Below the pieces are notes generated by a model. That model saw nothing but the letters and a program-made list of their open reading frames with translations. It was not told the DNA's origin and made no database searches. From NCBI RefSeq assembly GCF_000384155.1, contig NZ_KB913031.1, forward strand, positions 1,240,001 to 1,304,000: DNA of 64,000 bases, given 5' to 3'. The translations under genes and the position numbers were made by a program. Of the stretch, positions 1-8,957 are shown piece by piece. Each line of letters begins with the position of its first letter. The stretch's first letter is position 1. Source of the stretch: Methylophilus sp. 42. Its GTDB lineage: Bacteria; Pseudomonadota; Gammaproteobacteria; Burkholderiales; Methylophilaceae.

Positions 1-576
1 GGTAGTTTTCTGGTTGTACTGGCGGGTGGCAGCACCCCCAAAGCCGTTTATCAATTATTAGCCAAGGCAGATGCCGACTGGGCCAACTGGCATGTGTATC
101 ATAATGATGACCGCTGCCTGCCAGTCGATCATGTTGAGCGTAACAGCAAGATGGCGCGCGATGCCTGGTTAAGTCATGTGGCGATTCCTGAAAGCCAGAT
201 TCACGATATCCCAGCTGAATTGGGCAATGTTGAAGGCGCCAAGGCGTATGCGGAAACGCTTAAAGGTGTGCGTACGTTTGACCTGGTGATTTTAGGCCTG
301 GGTGAAGATGGCCATACTGCCAGCCTGTTCCCGGGACAAGTGGTGAACAACACCGCCGATGCCGTGCCGGTATTCAACTCTCCCAAGCCACCGGCAGACC
401 GCATTACGATTAGCCAGGACCGCCTGAATAATACGCATGAAGTCATGTTCCTGGTGACGGGGGCTGGTAAACAGGAAGCTGTCGACAACTGGCGTAATGG
501 TGTGGCTATTCCGGCGACCTTGATTCAATCGCCGAACGGTGTCGATGTCTATTGCTTTGGTGTGACGCTTAATTAA
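1..576 (+). CDS. pgl: 6-phosphogluconolactonase, 5' end outside window
   Basis: The frame is open from base 1 and ends with TAA at 574-576, so about 191 C-terminal residues are present. It should hydrolyse 6-phosphogluconolactone to 6-phosphogluconate in the cytoplasm, the step between Zwf and Gnd. Visible family features are the sugar-phosphate-binding GGSTP near the start, the HNDDR segment, and LGLGEDGHTASLFPG in the middle, all typical of the DevB/Pgl (NagB-like) fold. In Methylophilaceae this enzyme serves the dissimilatory ribulose monophosphate cycle, so zwf and gnd may lie upstream, outside the window. A strong terminator follows within 30 bases. Confidence 0.93.
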   Translation, partial: GSFLVVLAGGSTPKAVYQLLAKADADWANWHVYHNDDRCLPVDHVERNSKMARDAWLSHVAIPESQIHDIPAELGNVEGAKAYAETLKGVRTFDLVILGLGEDGHTASLFPGQVVNNTADAVPVFNSPKPPADRITISQDRLNNTHEVMFLVTGAGKQEAVDNWRNGVAIPATLIQSPNGVDVYCFGVTLN

Positions 577-601
577 AGCCTGATCACCACAGAAAACAAA
601 G

Positions 602-632
602 GCCACAGAGACAAATCTTTGTGGTCTTTTTT
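602..632 (+). terminator. Rho-independent terminator of pgl
   Basis: A 10-bp stem (602-611 with 616-625, two G-U pairs) has a CAAA loop and is followed by a C and six T. It separates pgl from the convergent DUF1003 gene. Confidence 0.85.
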
Positions 633-660
633 ATGTACGCTATATTTTTCGTGGCCAAGA

Positions 661-1221
661 TTACTTTTCGTTCTTCTCGACCAGTAACTTTTCAAGCAAG
701 CTGATTTGCTGTTGTTGCAACTGAATCAGTTCCTGCCACTGTTGCTCACGCAAACCGTCCAGTTTTTCATGGAGCAGCAAAATCTCTAATTCTGCTTTTA
801 AATTCACTTCGTAGTCGTGCTCGGCCTGGCGTCTGTCAACTTCTGACTGCCGGTTTTGCGACATTAGGATAATGGGTGCCTGAATGGACGCCAGCATGGA
901 TAAAAACAGGTTGAGCAGAATATAGGGATAGGGGTCGAATGCGCGGTCGTAGTGCAGCAGAATGACCGAATTCAGAATCACCCAGCTCACCAGAATCAGC
1001 ATAAAAATGAAAATAAATGACCAGGAGCCGCCAAAGCGCGCCATGGCATCAGCCGCACGTTGGCCACGACTGGGCGTTTCGTGGGTGTGATGCACGGCCA
1101 GGTTGCGCGAAACCGGATGGCGCTCGGTCATATGCCGGGCGACACGTTGCATATGTTCATCCATGGCCTCGTACTGCGCGCCCATCAGGCCTTCTGCAAT
1201 ATGGTGCTTGCGGGTTGTCAT
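661..1221 (-). CDS. DUF1003 family membrane protein
   Basis: This 186-residue protein of unknown function has two central membrane segments (about 66-88 and 100-120). They are joined by the conserved FDPYPYILLN stretch and followed by QAPIILMSQNRQ, the DUF1003 signature. The C-terminal 50 residues are rich in Glu, Gln and Leu and look like a coiled coil. The frame stays open further upstream into mrp. The ATG at 1221 is preferred because AAGGA lies eight bases before it and conserved sequence begins soon after. It lies 37 bases downstream of mrp on the same strand and may be co-transcribed. Confidence 0.85.
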   Translation of the reverse strand: MTTRKHHIAEGLMGAQYEAMDEHMQRVARHMTERHPVSRNLAVHHTHETPSRGQRAADAMARFGGSWSFIFIFMLILVSWVILNSVILLHYDRAFDPYPYILLNLFLSMLASIQAPIILMSQNRQSEVDRRQAEHDYEVNLKAELEILLLHEKLDGLREQQWQELIQLQQQQISLLEKLLVEKNEK

Positions 1222-1258
1222 ACGCAACGTCCTTCGGTGGTTAGGCTTAATTAGGTGA

Positions 1259-2347
1259 TCAGGTTTTTTGAATGACGATATTAGGGAATTTTGCGCTGTG
1301 GTCGAGGCTGGCGATGGCGATTTTACTCGCAGCTTTACGCGCGATCTCTTTATAGCTTTGCGCAACGGCGCTATCAGGTGAGGCGACGACAGTGGGCTGG
1401 CCACCATCGGCTTGCATGCGGATATTAATATCTAGCGGCAGGCTGCCCAATAAGTCTATGTTGTAATCGCTGGCCATCAGAGCGCCGCCACCCGTGCCAA
1501 AGATATGTTCTTCGTGGCCGCAATTTGAGCAGATATGTGTGCTCATGTTTTCGACGATGCCTAAAATCGGGATGCCGACTTTCTCAAACATTTTCAGGCC
1601 TTTGCGCGCATCGAGCAGGGCAATGTCTTGCGGGGTGGTGACGATAATGGCGCCGGTTACCGGGATTTTTTGTGCCAGAGTCAGCTGGATATCGCCAGTG
1701 CCCGGTGGCAGGTCAATCACCAGGTAGTCCAGATCTTGCCAGCGCGTGTCGCGTAATAATTGTTCCAATGCACCAGTAACCATCGGCCCGCGCCATACCA
1801 TAGGGGTATCAGTGTCGACCAGAAAGCCTATGCTCATGGCCTGTATGCCATGCGCACGCATAGGATCTATGCTTTTGCCGTCGGCACTATCCGGGCGGCC
1901 GGAAATACCCAGCATCTGTGGCTGGCTAGGGCCGTAAATATCCGCATCCAGCAAGCCCACCGTCGCTCCTTCGGCGGCTAGCGCCAGCGCCAGGTTCACT
2001 GAGGTAGTGGATTTGCCGACGCCACCTTTGCCCGAGGCCACGGCAATCACATTTTTCACGTTCGGTAATAAATTGACGCCACGTTGTACGCCATGCGCCA
2101 CGATGCGGCTGCCAACATTGATAGCGACTTTTCCGATGCCATCAATGCTTTTCAGTGCGTCAGTCACTTGCTGGCGAATCGGCTCCAGCTGGCTCTTTGC
2201 CGGATAGCCCAGCACCACATCAAGGCTGACATCGTTGCCATTGATCTGAATGTTCTTGATCGACTTCGTGCTGACGAAGTCTTTGCCGGTATTGGGGTCT
2301 ATGCACAGTTTTAAGGTGCTTTGAATGATTAATTCGCTAATGGCCAT
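1259..2347 (-). CDS. apbC: Iron-sulfur cluster carrier ATPase ApbC/Mrp
   Basis: This 362-residue Mrp/NBP35-type P-loop ATPase binds a bridging 4Fe-4S cluster and passes it to apo-proteins in the cytoplasm. Residues 1-95 form the MIP18/DUF59-like N-terminal domain. The deviant Walker A GKGGVGKS is at about 106-113, DLPPGTGD at 212-219, and the cluster-binding CxxC is C273/C276. Length is normal for the family. The ATG at 2347 has AGGA nine bases upstream. It is divergent from the fasciclin gene, with 247 bases between them. Confidence 0.95.
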   Translation of the reverse strand: MAISELIIQSTLKLCIDPNTGKDFVSTKSIKNIQINGNDVSLDVVLGYPAKSQLEPIRQQVTDALKSIDGIGKVAINVGSRIVAHGVQRGVNLLPNVKNVIAVASGKGGVGKSTTSVNLALALAAEGATVGLLDADIYGPSQPQMLGISGRPDSADGKSIDPMRAHGIQAMSIGFLVDTDTPMVWRGPMVTGALEQLLRDTRWQDLDYLVIDLPPGTGDIQLTLAQKIPVTGAIIVTTPQDIALLDARKGLKMFEKVGIPILGIVENMSTHICSNCGHEEHIFGTGGGALMASDYNIDLLGSLPLDINIRMQADGGQPTVVASPDSAVAQSYKEIARKAASKIAIASLDHSAKFPNIVIQKT

Positions 2348-2465
2348 GCTTGAGGTTCCTGCAGAAATGCCTGACTAAATGAATCAGGAATTCTACTCCA
2401 ACAGACCCTCTTCGTCATGTTATCTACGGGGGATTTGTCGCTGGGCGGTATCCATTATGCGATTG

Positions 2466-2533
2466 GTAAGTTGGCTGTAAGCTGCGGGCACGCTTGGGTA
2501 AGCTAGGCGTAAGCCTGAGCAGATAGTGTAAGC
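2466..2533 (+). repeat. Five GTAAG(C/T) direct repeats in divergent promoter region
   Basis: GTAAGT or GTAAGC begins at 2466, 2477, 2498, 2509 and 2528, all in the same orientation. The steps are 11, 21, 11 and 19 bases, close to whole helical turns. The array ends about 60 bases before the fasciclin start codon. It may be an iterated binding site for a regulator; no known consensus is recognised. Confidence 0.45.
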
Positions 2534-2594
2534 AGGTCGGTAGTCGTGGTTTTAAACCGGACATTTAGTTTTTACATTTATCAGGAGACATCAT

Positions 2595-3053
2595 ATGAAG
2601 AGAATTCTCGCATTCACGCTGTTAGCCATCAGTTTTTCTGGCGCGGCTAGTGCAGATACCTTGCTGCAAACAGTGCAGCAAGATGGTAGCTTTCAGACCT
2701 TTGCCAAAGCGGTCAAAGTGGCTGGCCTTGAAGGCGCACTCAATGGCAGCGGCCCGATTACCTTGTTCGCGCCCAATGATGCTGCGTTTGCCAAGTTGCC
2801 CAAAGCCAAGCTGAATGCACTCATGGCCAATAGCGAGGCACTCAAGAAAGTACTTTCCTATCATGTTTATCCTGGCAAAATTACCCAGGCGGACGTGAGC
2901 GCGGGTAAGGTGAAGTCATTGGAGGGCGCTGATTTGCAGCTATCCGTCACCGATGGCGTTAAAGTGAATAATGTGAAAGTGGTTGGCGATGAAATTAATG
3001 CCGATAACGGTGTGATTCATACGGTGAGTGCCGTGCTGATGCCTAAAAGTTAA
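2595..3053 (+). CDS. Secreted fasciclin (FAS1) domain protein
   Basis: The 152-residue protein has a signal peptide (about 1-20, cleavage after ASA) and one FAS1 domain over the rest. The conserved H1 segment TLFAPNDAAFAKLP is near residues 57-69. The H2-like NGVIHTVSAVLMP closes the domain. Bacterial single-FAS1 proteins are exported and implicated in adhesion or surface interactions; no partner can be named here. The ATG has AGGAGA eight bases upstream. The gene is monocistronic with its own terminator. A direct-repeat array lies in its upstream region. Confidence 0.92.
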   Translation: MKRILAFTLLAISFSGAASADTLLQTVQQDGSFQTFAKAVKVAGLEGALNGSGPITLFAPNDAAFAKLPKAKLNALMANSEALKKVLSYHVYPGKITQADVSAGKVKSLEGADLQLSVTDGVKVNNVKVVGDEINADNGVIHTVSAVLMPKS

Positions 3054-3075
3054 CTGTTTAGCAAAGGATTGCGTC

Positions 3076-3104
3076 AAAATGCCTCGCTTAGCGAGGCATT
3101 TTTC
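3076..3104 (+). terminator. Terminator after fasciclin gene
   Basis: The perfect stem GCCTCGC/GCGAGGC (3081-3087 with 3091-3097) has a three-base loop, A-rich sequence before it and a T-run after it. Confidence 0.9.
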
Positions 3105-3183
3105 TAGTCGGGGACGAAGTGACTGTTCAGGCTGAGCCAGGCACCGCGCGGGGCGCCAGGGGCAACAAAATTGGTACTTTCAA

Positions 3184-3200
3184 AGGAGTCTGACCCCTTG
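3184..3200. repeat. Short TCTGACCCC-type dispersed motif
   Basis: The 9-mer TCTGACCCC sits in the 230-base gene-free stretch between the fasciclin terminator and the convergent TonB receptor. Its reverse complement recurs at 40385-40393 beside the ATPase/higBA island. Motifs of this kind often mark remnants of short dispersed repeats, but two copies are weak evidence. Nothing else is recognisable in 3105-3337. Confidence 0.3.
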
Positions 3201-3337
3201 GTCTGATAAGTGTTTGATTTTGTTGTAATGGGTGAGAGGTGGTATTGGAAAAGTGTCTGATTACATTAAAAATTTGGTTGCAATCAGCTTTTATTACAAT
3301 CTAGGTGCTTGAATTGCTTCAGTTGTTTAGAGAAGGG

Positions 3338-6300
3338 CTACTCTATCAACCCATCCAGCTTTTTAGGCTGAAACTCATAACTCAAAGTCACAAAAGCCGA
3401 CCTTGGCGCCCCCGTTCCAAGAAAGCTCGTTCCTTGCCAATCAGCACTGTTGTAGTTGAATCCGCTCTCTCCAATCACACCACGAATAGAAGGTGAAAAT
3501 GCGTTTAGACCTAGTCGCCCAGCACTGGCATATTGTTTGTCTAACAGATTGTTAATACGTAAACCCAATGTCCATTCGGGACTAAGCCTGTAGGTTGTAT
3601 TGAAATTAACGACGGCATAGCCATCAGTTTTACCTTCACCAAATTCGGCACGCTGTACGGTACAAGTGGTGGTACCACCATTACAAAACGGACCTGTAAT
3701 AGGAGAAGCGGGACCCGCTCTATGTTTATTGTTTTCATTACCGCGAATAAATGCATCGGAATGTGCGACTACATTTAAGCCAACACGCCAGGCATTGGTA
3801 ATATCATAGGTAAAATTTGCGTTGAGGTTATGCAACGCAACCCCAGGCATACGATCTCCTGGGGTTACTGTAATCTGCTGATAGTTACCCTCGCCTGTCT
3901 GGGTCACAATATCGTAGACATTCCCTGCACTACTGTTACTAGGACTAGCAAGCTTGAACTTGGACTGGAAGGTAGCGTCTGTTAGTGCATAGTTAACACC
4001 CCAGCCTGCTTTGCCCCATGTCCCTTTAAGTCCCATTTCAAGACCTCGTCTGCGAGTGTCTCCCACATTCTGAAAATAACTACTGGTAGCATTAATTGCT
4101 ACAAAATAGATATCATCGGTCAGATCGGTTTGATACAACGCTGCGTTCCATTGAATACTGTCCGTCAGTTGACCACGCCCACCGATTTCATAGCTGGTCG
4201 AGCGTACTTGTTTTAAATAAGGGTCTCCTGATAGTGCACCTGGCAAATTACATACACGCTGCTCACTTGTAGATCTTGGTCGATACAACGGATTTCCATT
4301 GGCATCATTACCTTGGAAAACCGGTGTTGGGTCATAGGCACAACCTAATTCAATGACTGTCGGAGTCCTGGCCCCACGTCCCACATTGGCATAGAGGTTC
4401 AAATCTTCTGTAGCTTGCCAAGTCACACCAAGCGAGGGATTGAACGAACGGTATTTAAATTTTTCTTTTTCGGGAGGACGCAAGGTGGCAATATTTTGCC
4501 CATTAGCGTCAAGTGGAAAAGTGCTAGGGTCAAAGGGAATAATGGCACCAAGGCCATTGGGGCATTCTGACGCCTCTATCGTGCCGTCATTATTGTTGTC
4601 GGTACATAATGTGATTAGGTTTATATAATTCAGTATTGAGTTCACATCAGTGAATGAAGACAATCTCGCTACTGCGAGCTGATTATCGACATAACTACGG
4701 TTATAGCGAGCAGAAAACGTAAAATTTAGCGCCTTTGTAGGCGACCATGTTTCACTAAAGTAAATGCTTTTTGTTAGACTATTTCCTTTAAAGTCATTTA
4801 AACCATATCCACGCTCAGGACTATTTGCGTAATACTCCCAACCTAAAAGCTCAGGCGCAACATAGGCTCGTCGATTCGCATCAAGCATTCCCAGATATTG
4901 CTTACTTTCATAGGTGGTATCAGCTTTATCAATAGAGCTACCAATCATGAACTTATGTTTATCAAGGTTCCAGTTAAATTGTAATGACGCTCCTTTTCCT
5001 AATTGATCGACCTCCGTATCAGTGAATATTGCAGTTGGAGTACCATTTATATAACCAGTTGTAGCAAAAGGACCACTTGCATACCTACCGTCTCTAAAAA
5101 TCGCATTGCCATTAGCGTCTAGTACCAACGGCCCTCGAGTTGACTGTTGAGATAACCCGCCAACACTGCCAGAAGAGTTGGAAATAGTCGCTTCATTAAT
5201 TGGGGTAACCAACTCCCAATAGTCATGATAGAAACCACTAGTGTCTGTATAACCGCTTAATGTGCCTGTAAGGCCTTGCCCAGTTGGAATGTCATAAAAA
5301 TAAAGTTTGTTTCCTGTACCAGGATGAAGAGTATCTGTCGACAGTCCGTAATTGTTATTAATACCCGCCAGAATTTTTCCATAATTCTCAAAACCAAAGC
5401 GAACCCTACCCTCATAATCTGAAGTAACTGGAGCATTGAATGCGTTCGGGATCGTTGAAGGTTGATTTATATCGTCATTATTTCTTCTTGGATCAAATGT
5501 CCAGTTCCAGACTGTATTACCAGAACCATCTGCAGCAGTCACTTGTGCCTGATTGGCGTTAGCTTGCGTATTAAAATTCGCCCCATAAGCTAAGTTATTT
5601 ACATCAAAACCAGGGTCGCCATCGGCAATCCCATTTACATCCAACGCTCTTCCTGATGCATCTGCCGCGACGTTATAGGCATAGTTGTTATAATCGGGCA
5701 GTCCGTCACGGTTGATATCTGGCAAGCCATAAAGTAACTGGCGACTAGGATCATTTTCTGTTGCACTATTCGGTCTCCCACTCGTCCCCCCAAAGTTCTC
5801 ATTCACATCTGACATGTGTGACTTGCGCTTGCTGTTACGGTTATATACCTGCGCAGTGATGTTGAAGGTATCTGTCACATCCCAGATACCTGATAGCTGG
5901 AATTGAAATAGGTTGTTTTTGCTCTCATCAGGTGAGGTGTAAACCTGCTTGGGGTTTTGATCGACCATTTGCTGTGGCAACAAACCGTTACCGGTTAACT
6001 TGTTACCTGCATACAAACCTGAAAAACTCACCCTGGCTCGTTCACTTTGCCATTCAGCTTTACCAAAGATTTGATTGACCTTACTCGGTGAGTTATCCCG
6101 CCAGCCATCTTCCAGAAAGAAGTTCCCCGATAAGAAGCCAGCCACTACACCGTTGTTATCGCCTGCCGATATTTGCAACTGTTTGCGGCCAAACGAACCA
6201 GTCAGCACTTCAGCATCTAGTGTTTTGCCATCAAAACCACTTTTGGTGCGCATCGTTAATGAGCCACCCAATGTGCCCAATCCATAAATAGGGTTGGAGC

Positions 6301-7078
6301 CCGGAATGATTTCGAGACTGGAGAGCGCATTCATCGGAATCATGTCCCAGTTCACTACATCACCAAAAGGCTCGTTCACACGGATGCCATCAAGAAATAC
6401 TGAGATACCTTGTGCCGTACCCAGTTGGGGCGAAGCTGTAAAGCCACGATACTGCAAGTCCATCTGAAATGGGTTGCTTTGATAATCATTGACAGTGACT
6501 GACTGCAGTTTCTGATTCATTAAGTCAGTAATCGTCAGGGTGTGTGCCTCTTTAATATCTTTGGCAGAGAGTGATTGCACGTTGCCAGGAATTTCCTCTT
6601 TAGTCAGTGCCAAGCCAGGCATCGGCCCTACTTCATAAAACTTCTTGGCACGCACCTCAACTTTATCCAGCTCAAGGCTGGTTTTTTCATCTCTTAATTC
6701 TTTGGATGTTTTGGTTGCGGGTTGAATATAAAGCGTAGACTGGTTGAGCTTGGCCTCAAGACCCGCGCTGGCGAGTAGCTTTTTGAAAAGCTCTCTGGTG
6801 AGCATGGTGCCGCGAATTGCAGGGGCATTTTTACCACTGACGAGAGCATCGTTAAAGGTGATGTTAATCCCTAGTTTTGAACTAATTGATTTTAAAGAAG
6901 TAGCGAGTGGTTGGCTGGGTAGCTCAATGGAGATCGTACGTGTGAAGAGGATCTCTTCCTCTGGCTGAGGTAGTGTTGTGTTTAACTCAGCGGCCTGTAC
7001 AAGAGGCATCAATCCTGCTTGGTTGGCAAAGCAGGCTGCAATCGCTGCGCTTAGGATCAACTTTTTTGGTGCATGCAT
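3338..7078 (-). CDS. Large TonB-dependent outer-membrane receptor with STN signalling domain
   Basis: The 1246-residue protein has a signal peptide (about 1-29). An N-terminal secretin/TonB (STN) domain at about 50-120 signals to a FecR-type anti-sigma factor. A plug domain (about 160-300, with QLGTAQGISVFLDGIRVNEPFGD) and a very long beta-barrel follow. The family imports chelated metals or cofactors across the outer membrane using TonB energy. It is several hundred residues longer than typical members (700-850). The excess is in loop-like regions rich in Asn, Asp and Gly, two of which resemble EF-hand or thrombospondin-type Ca-binding loops (near 452-463 and 826-838). About 12 residues follow the expected terminal aromatic SYEF. 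GGGGAAG precedes the ATG. FecR and a sigma factor lie directly upstream. The substrate is not deducible. Confidence 0.93.
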   Translation of the reverse strand: MHAPKKLILSAAIAACFANQAGLMPLVQAAELNTTLPQPEEEILFTRTISIELPSQPLATSLKSISSKLGINITFNDALVSGKNAPAIRGTMLTRELFKKLLASAGLEAKLNQSTLYIQPATKTSKELRDEKTSLELDKVEVRAKKFYEVGPMPGLALTKEEIPGNVQSLSAKDIKEAHTLTITDLMNQKLQSVTVNDYQSNPFQMDLQYRGFTASPQLGTAQGISVFLDGIRVNEPFGDVVNWDMIPMNALSSLEIIPGSNPIYGLGTLGGSLTMRTKSGFDGKTLDAEVLTGSFGRKQLQISAGDNNGVVAGFLSGNFFLEDGWRDNSPSKVNQIFGKAEWQSERARVSFSGLYAGNKLTGNGLLPQQMVDQNPKQVYTSPDESKNNLFQFQLSGIWDVTDTFNITAQVYNRNSKRKSHMSDVNENFGGTSGRPNSATENDPSRQLLYGLPDINRDGLPDYNNYAYNVAADASGRALDVNGIADGDPGFDVNNLAYGANFNTQANANQAQVTAADGSGNTVWNWTFDPRRNNDDINQPSTIPNAFNAPVTSDYEGRVRFGFENYGKILAGINNNYGLSTDTLHPGTGNKLYFYDIPTGQGLTGTLSGYTDTSGFYHDYWELVTPINEATISNSSGSVGGLSQQSTRGPLVLDANGNAIFRDGRYASGPFATTGYINGTPTAIFTDTEVDQLGKGASLQFNWNLDKHKFMIGSSIDKADTTYESKQYLGMLDANRRAYVAPELLGWEYYANSPERGYGLNDFKGNSLTKSIYFSETWSPTKALNFTFSARYNRSYVDNQLAVARLSSFTDVNSILNYINLITLCTDNNNDGTIEASECPNGLGAIIPFDPSTFPLDANGQNIATLRPPEKEKFKYRSFNPSLGVTWQATEDLNLYANVGRGARTPTVIELGCAYDPTPVFQGNDANGNPLYRPRSTSEQRVCNLPGALSGDPYLKQVRSTSYEIGGRGQLTDSIQWNAALYQTDLTDDIYFVAINATSSYFQNVGDTRRRGLEMGLKGTWGKAGWGVNYALTDATFQSKFKLASPSNSSAGNVYDIVTQTGEGNYQQITVTPGDRMPGVALHNLNANFTYDITNAWRVGLNVVAHSDAFIRGNENNKHRAGPASPITGPFCNGGTTTCTVQRAEFGEGKTDGYAVVNFNTTYRLSPEWTLGLRINNLLDKQYASAGRLGLNAFSPSIRGVIGESGFNYNSADWQGTSFLGTGAPRSAFVTLSYEFQPKKLDGLIE

Positions 7079-7181
7079 CTGACTTCCCCGTTATTTTTAT
7101 GGCTTGTTATTGCCTTAATGCATGGGGAGTTGAAACCCTGATGTGTTGTTTGCAAAAAAATGTAATGAATTAGGGTAGGCG

Positions 7182-8165
7182 TTATTTTGAGGGTTGGTCG
7201 GTTTCAAGCAAGGTGCCTGTTGTTGTTTGCTTGATATGGATATTGGCGATACGCGGTAGGGTAGAGATAAAGTTGTTACTGTCTTTAATGGCGACGACTG
7301 CGCTGATCTTTTCTTTGGATAAGCCGTCCGTTGTGACAGGTGTCGGCCGATAGCGCGAGAGGGTTTCGGCGATTTCTGCGAGCTCAGCCTGGTTGAAGAC
7401 CAAGGTGCTGCTGATGAACTTGAAGTAGTCTTGTGCCGTGACGTTGGTGCGTGGTTGTAAGCCTGCCGCGGTTAGTTCTGCGACTTGGTTGTTGTGCAGG
7501 ATGATCTTTGTACCACCGGTTTTGCTGATGACTTCTACTTTGCCGTGATCAACGCTAATGCGTTCAAGCTGTTGGAGTTTGTTGATAGCAAAGCGAGTGC
7601 CCAGTACGGTGACCTTGAGGCGATTGGTTTCAACCACAAAAGGCCTGTCAGGGTCTTGTTGCACTTCAAATACGGCTTCTCCCTGCAGCAGGTCAATATG
7701 ACGCTGATGGCGGTAAAACTTGATTTCAATATGCGAATTAGCATTGAGCGTCACGCGGCTGCCGTCATCTAATGTTTGCGTCATAAGTTGCGCGCGCGCG
7801 GTTGTTGATGCTAATTGCAGCATGGGGGTGTTTTGCCAAACCTGATATTGATGAAAGCCTGCCCAGCCAATGCAGATGGCAGCCACCACGCCAGCCACGG
7901 TCCCCGCCAGTTTTTGCCTGGTTTTCTTGCGCTCGTTTTGTTTGAGAAATACATCTGTTTGTTTAGCTTGTGCCAAACTTTGCAATTCACTCACTGAGTC
8001 TATGCCTTGCCAGGCATGGCTGATGCTCAGGTATTCCTGCTGATGTAATGGGCTTTGCATGAGCCAGGCTTCAAACTGGCTGCGCTCGGGGGCGTCAGGC
8101 GAGGCCTCTTGCATGCGGATAAACCAGCGTGCGGCCGTTTCTGAAATTTTGTTGTGCGTGCTCAT
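7182..8165 (-). CDS. FecR-family transmembrane anti-sigma regulator
   Basis: The 327-residue protein has an N-terminal cytoplasmic helical domain (about 1-82) containing the AARWFIRMQEASPDAPERSQFEAWL motif region (DUF4880). A single membrane helix lies at about 87-105. The periplasmic FecR domain includes TLDDGSRVTLNANSHIEI and LLQGEAVFEV, and the C-terminal part contacts the STN domain of the receptor. It relays receptor occupancy to the sigma factor encoded immediately upstream (4-base gap). The receptor gene follows after 103 bases. Confidence 0.93.
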   Translation of the reverse strand: MSTHNKISETAARWFIRMQEASPDAPERSQFEAWLMQSPLHQQEYLSISHAWQGIDSVSELQSLAQAKQTDVFLKQNERKKTRQKLAGTVAGVVAAICIGWAGFHQYQVWQNTPMLQLASTTARAQLMTQTLDDGSRVTLNANSHIEIKFYRHQRHIDLLQGEAVFEVQQDPDRPFVVETNRLKVTVLGTRFAINKLQQLERISVDHGKVEVISKTGGTKIILHNNQVAELTAAGLQPRTNVTAQDYFKFISSTLVFNQAELAEIAETLSRYRPTPVTTDGLSKEKISAVVAIKDSNNFISTLPRIANIHIKQTTTGTLLETDQPSK

Positions 8166-8169
8166 GCGC

Positions 8170-8700
8170 TTATTTGAGAAACTTTTCGCGTGCGGCGCGG
8201 AGATCCAGCAAGGCGCGGATCAGGTGACGCTCAACCATATTCAAGCTGATCTGCATCTGCTCAGCGATGTCTTTTTGTGCATGCCCCTCAATGCGGTACA
8301 TGATAAACACCTGGCGGCAGCGCGGCGGTAAGTCCTGGATGATTTGTGTGATTAGTGCCAGCCTTTGTTTGATGTCTGCCAGGTGCTCAGTTGACACTGA
8401 GGCAGGTTCTTCAAGGTCTGCCTGTTGCTGGTAGTCGGCAAAGTAGCTGTCTTTGCGGTATTGCTCCAGTAGCAGGTTTTGCACAATGGTTCGCAGGTAG
8501 GCATGTGGCTCTTCGTTGCGATGCGGGCTGGTGGTCAGCGCAAAGCGTAAAAAGCCATCGTGCAAAATATCTTTTGCTTGATGTGGACAAACGGTTTTGC
8601 GACGTATGCCTGGTAGCAGCGTCGTATACGCCCAATGTAGGTTGATACCATGCCAAAACATGCCGTGTGCGTTGTGAGGTAATGTTAAATGGCAAACCAT
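8170..8700 (-). CDS. ECF sigma factor of the FecI type
   Basis: A sigma-70 region 2-like segment (HQAKDILHDGFLRF) and a region 4 helix-turn-helix (LPPRCRQVF and QKDIAEQMQISLNMVERHL) identify an ECF sigma factor of about 176 residues. Region 2.1 is short and poorly conserved. The start is uncertain: the ATG at 8700 is chosen, a TTG at 8706 and an ATG 15 codons further in are alternatives, and none has a strong ribosome site. Together with the FecR and receptor genes it forms a cell-surface signalling cascade. Confidence 0.85.
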   Translation of the reverse strand: MVCHLTLPHNAHGMFWHGINLHWAYTTLLPGIRRKTVCPHQAKDILHDGFLRFALTTSPHRNEEPHAYLRTIVQNLLLEQYRKDSYFADYQQQADLEEPASVSTEHLADIKQRLALITQIIQDLPPRCRQVFIMYRIEGHAQKDIAEQMQISLNMVERHLIRALLDLRAAREKFLK

Positions 8701-8818
8701 ACGCAAGGATTGTTCCCACGCCTGTGCTTTATATGGTGATTGATAACTGTTTGTTTAGTCAGCTTTTTTAATAACTGATTTGGGTAAATGGAAATAATCC
8801 GGTTGGTTGTAATCAGCC

Positions 8819-8876
8819 AGATTGGCTTAAACTAGCCAAATCTGAATTAGCCAAACCATGTGGAAGAAATTTGGCT
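8819..8876. repeat. Two nested inverted repeats built from AGCCAAA/TTTGGCT
   Basis: AGATTGGCT (8819-8827) pairs with AGCCAAATCT (8834-8843). AGCCAAA (8849-8855) pairs with TTTGGCT (8870-8876). Four half-sites therefore lie in the 257-base divergent region between the sigma factor gene and metG. Possible roles are an operator for either gene or a pair of leader hairpins for metG. Confidence 0.45.
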
Positions 8877-8957
8877 TGATCAAGAATATCTGCCTTTGCC
8901 ATCGCTCAACTGTGGATGGTTTGCTAAAATGATCGTTTTTATCTTGGTCTTGTTTTC

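Noticed and set aside
1222-1407. N-terminal extension of the DUF1003 protein overlapping mrp
   Set aside because: Sequence is basic and unlike the family; a good ribosome site and conserved start support 1221.
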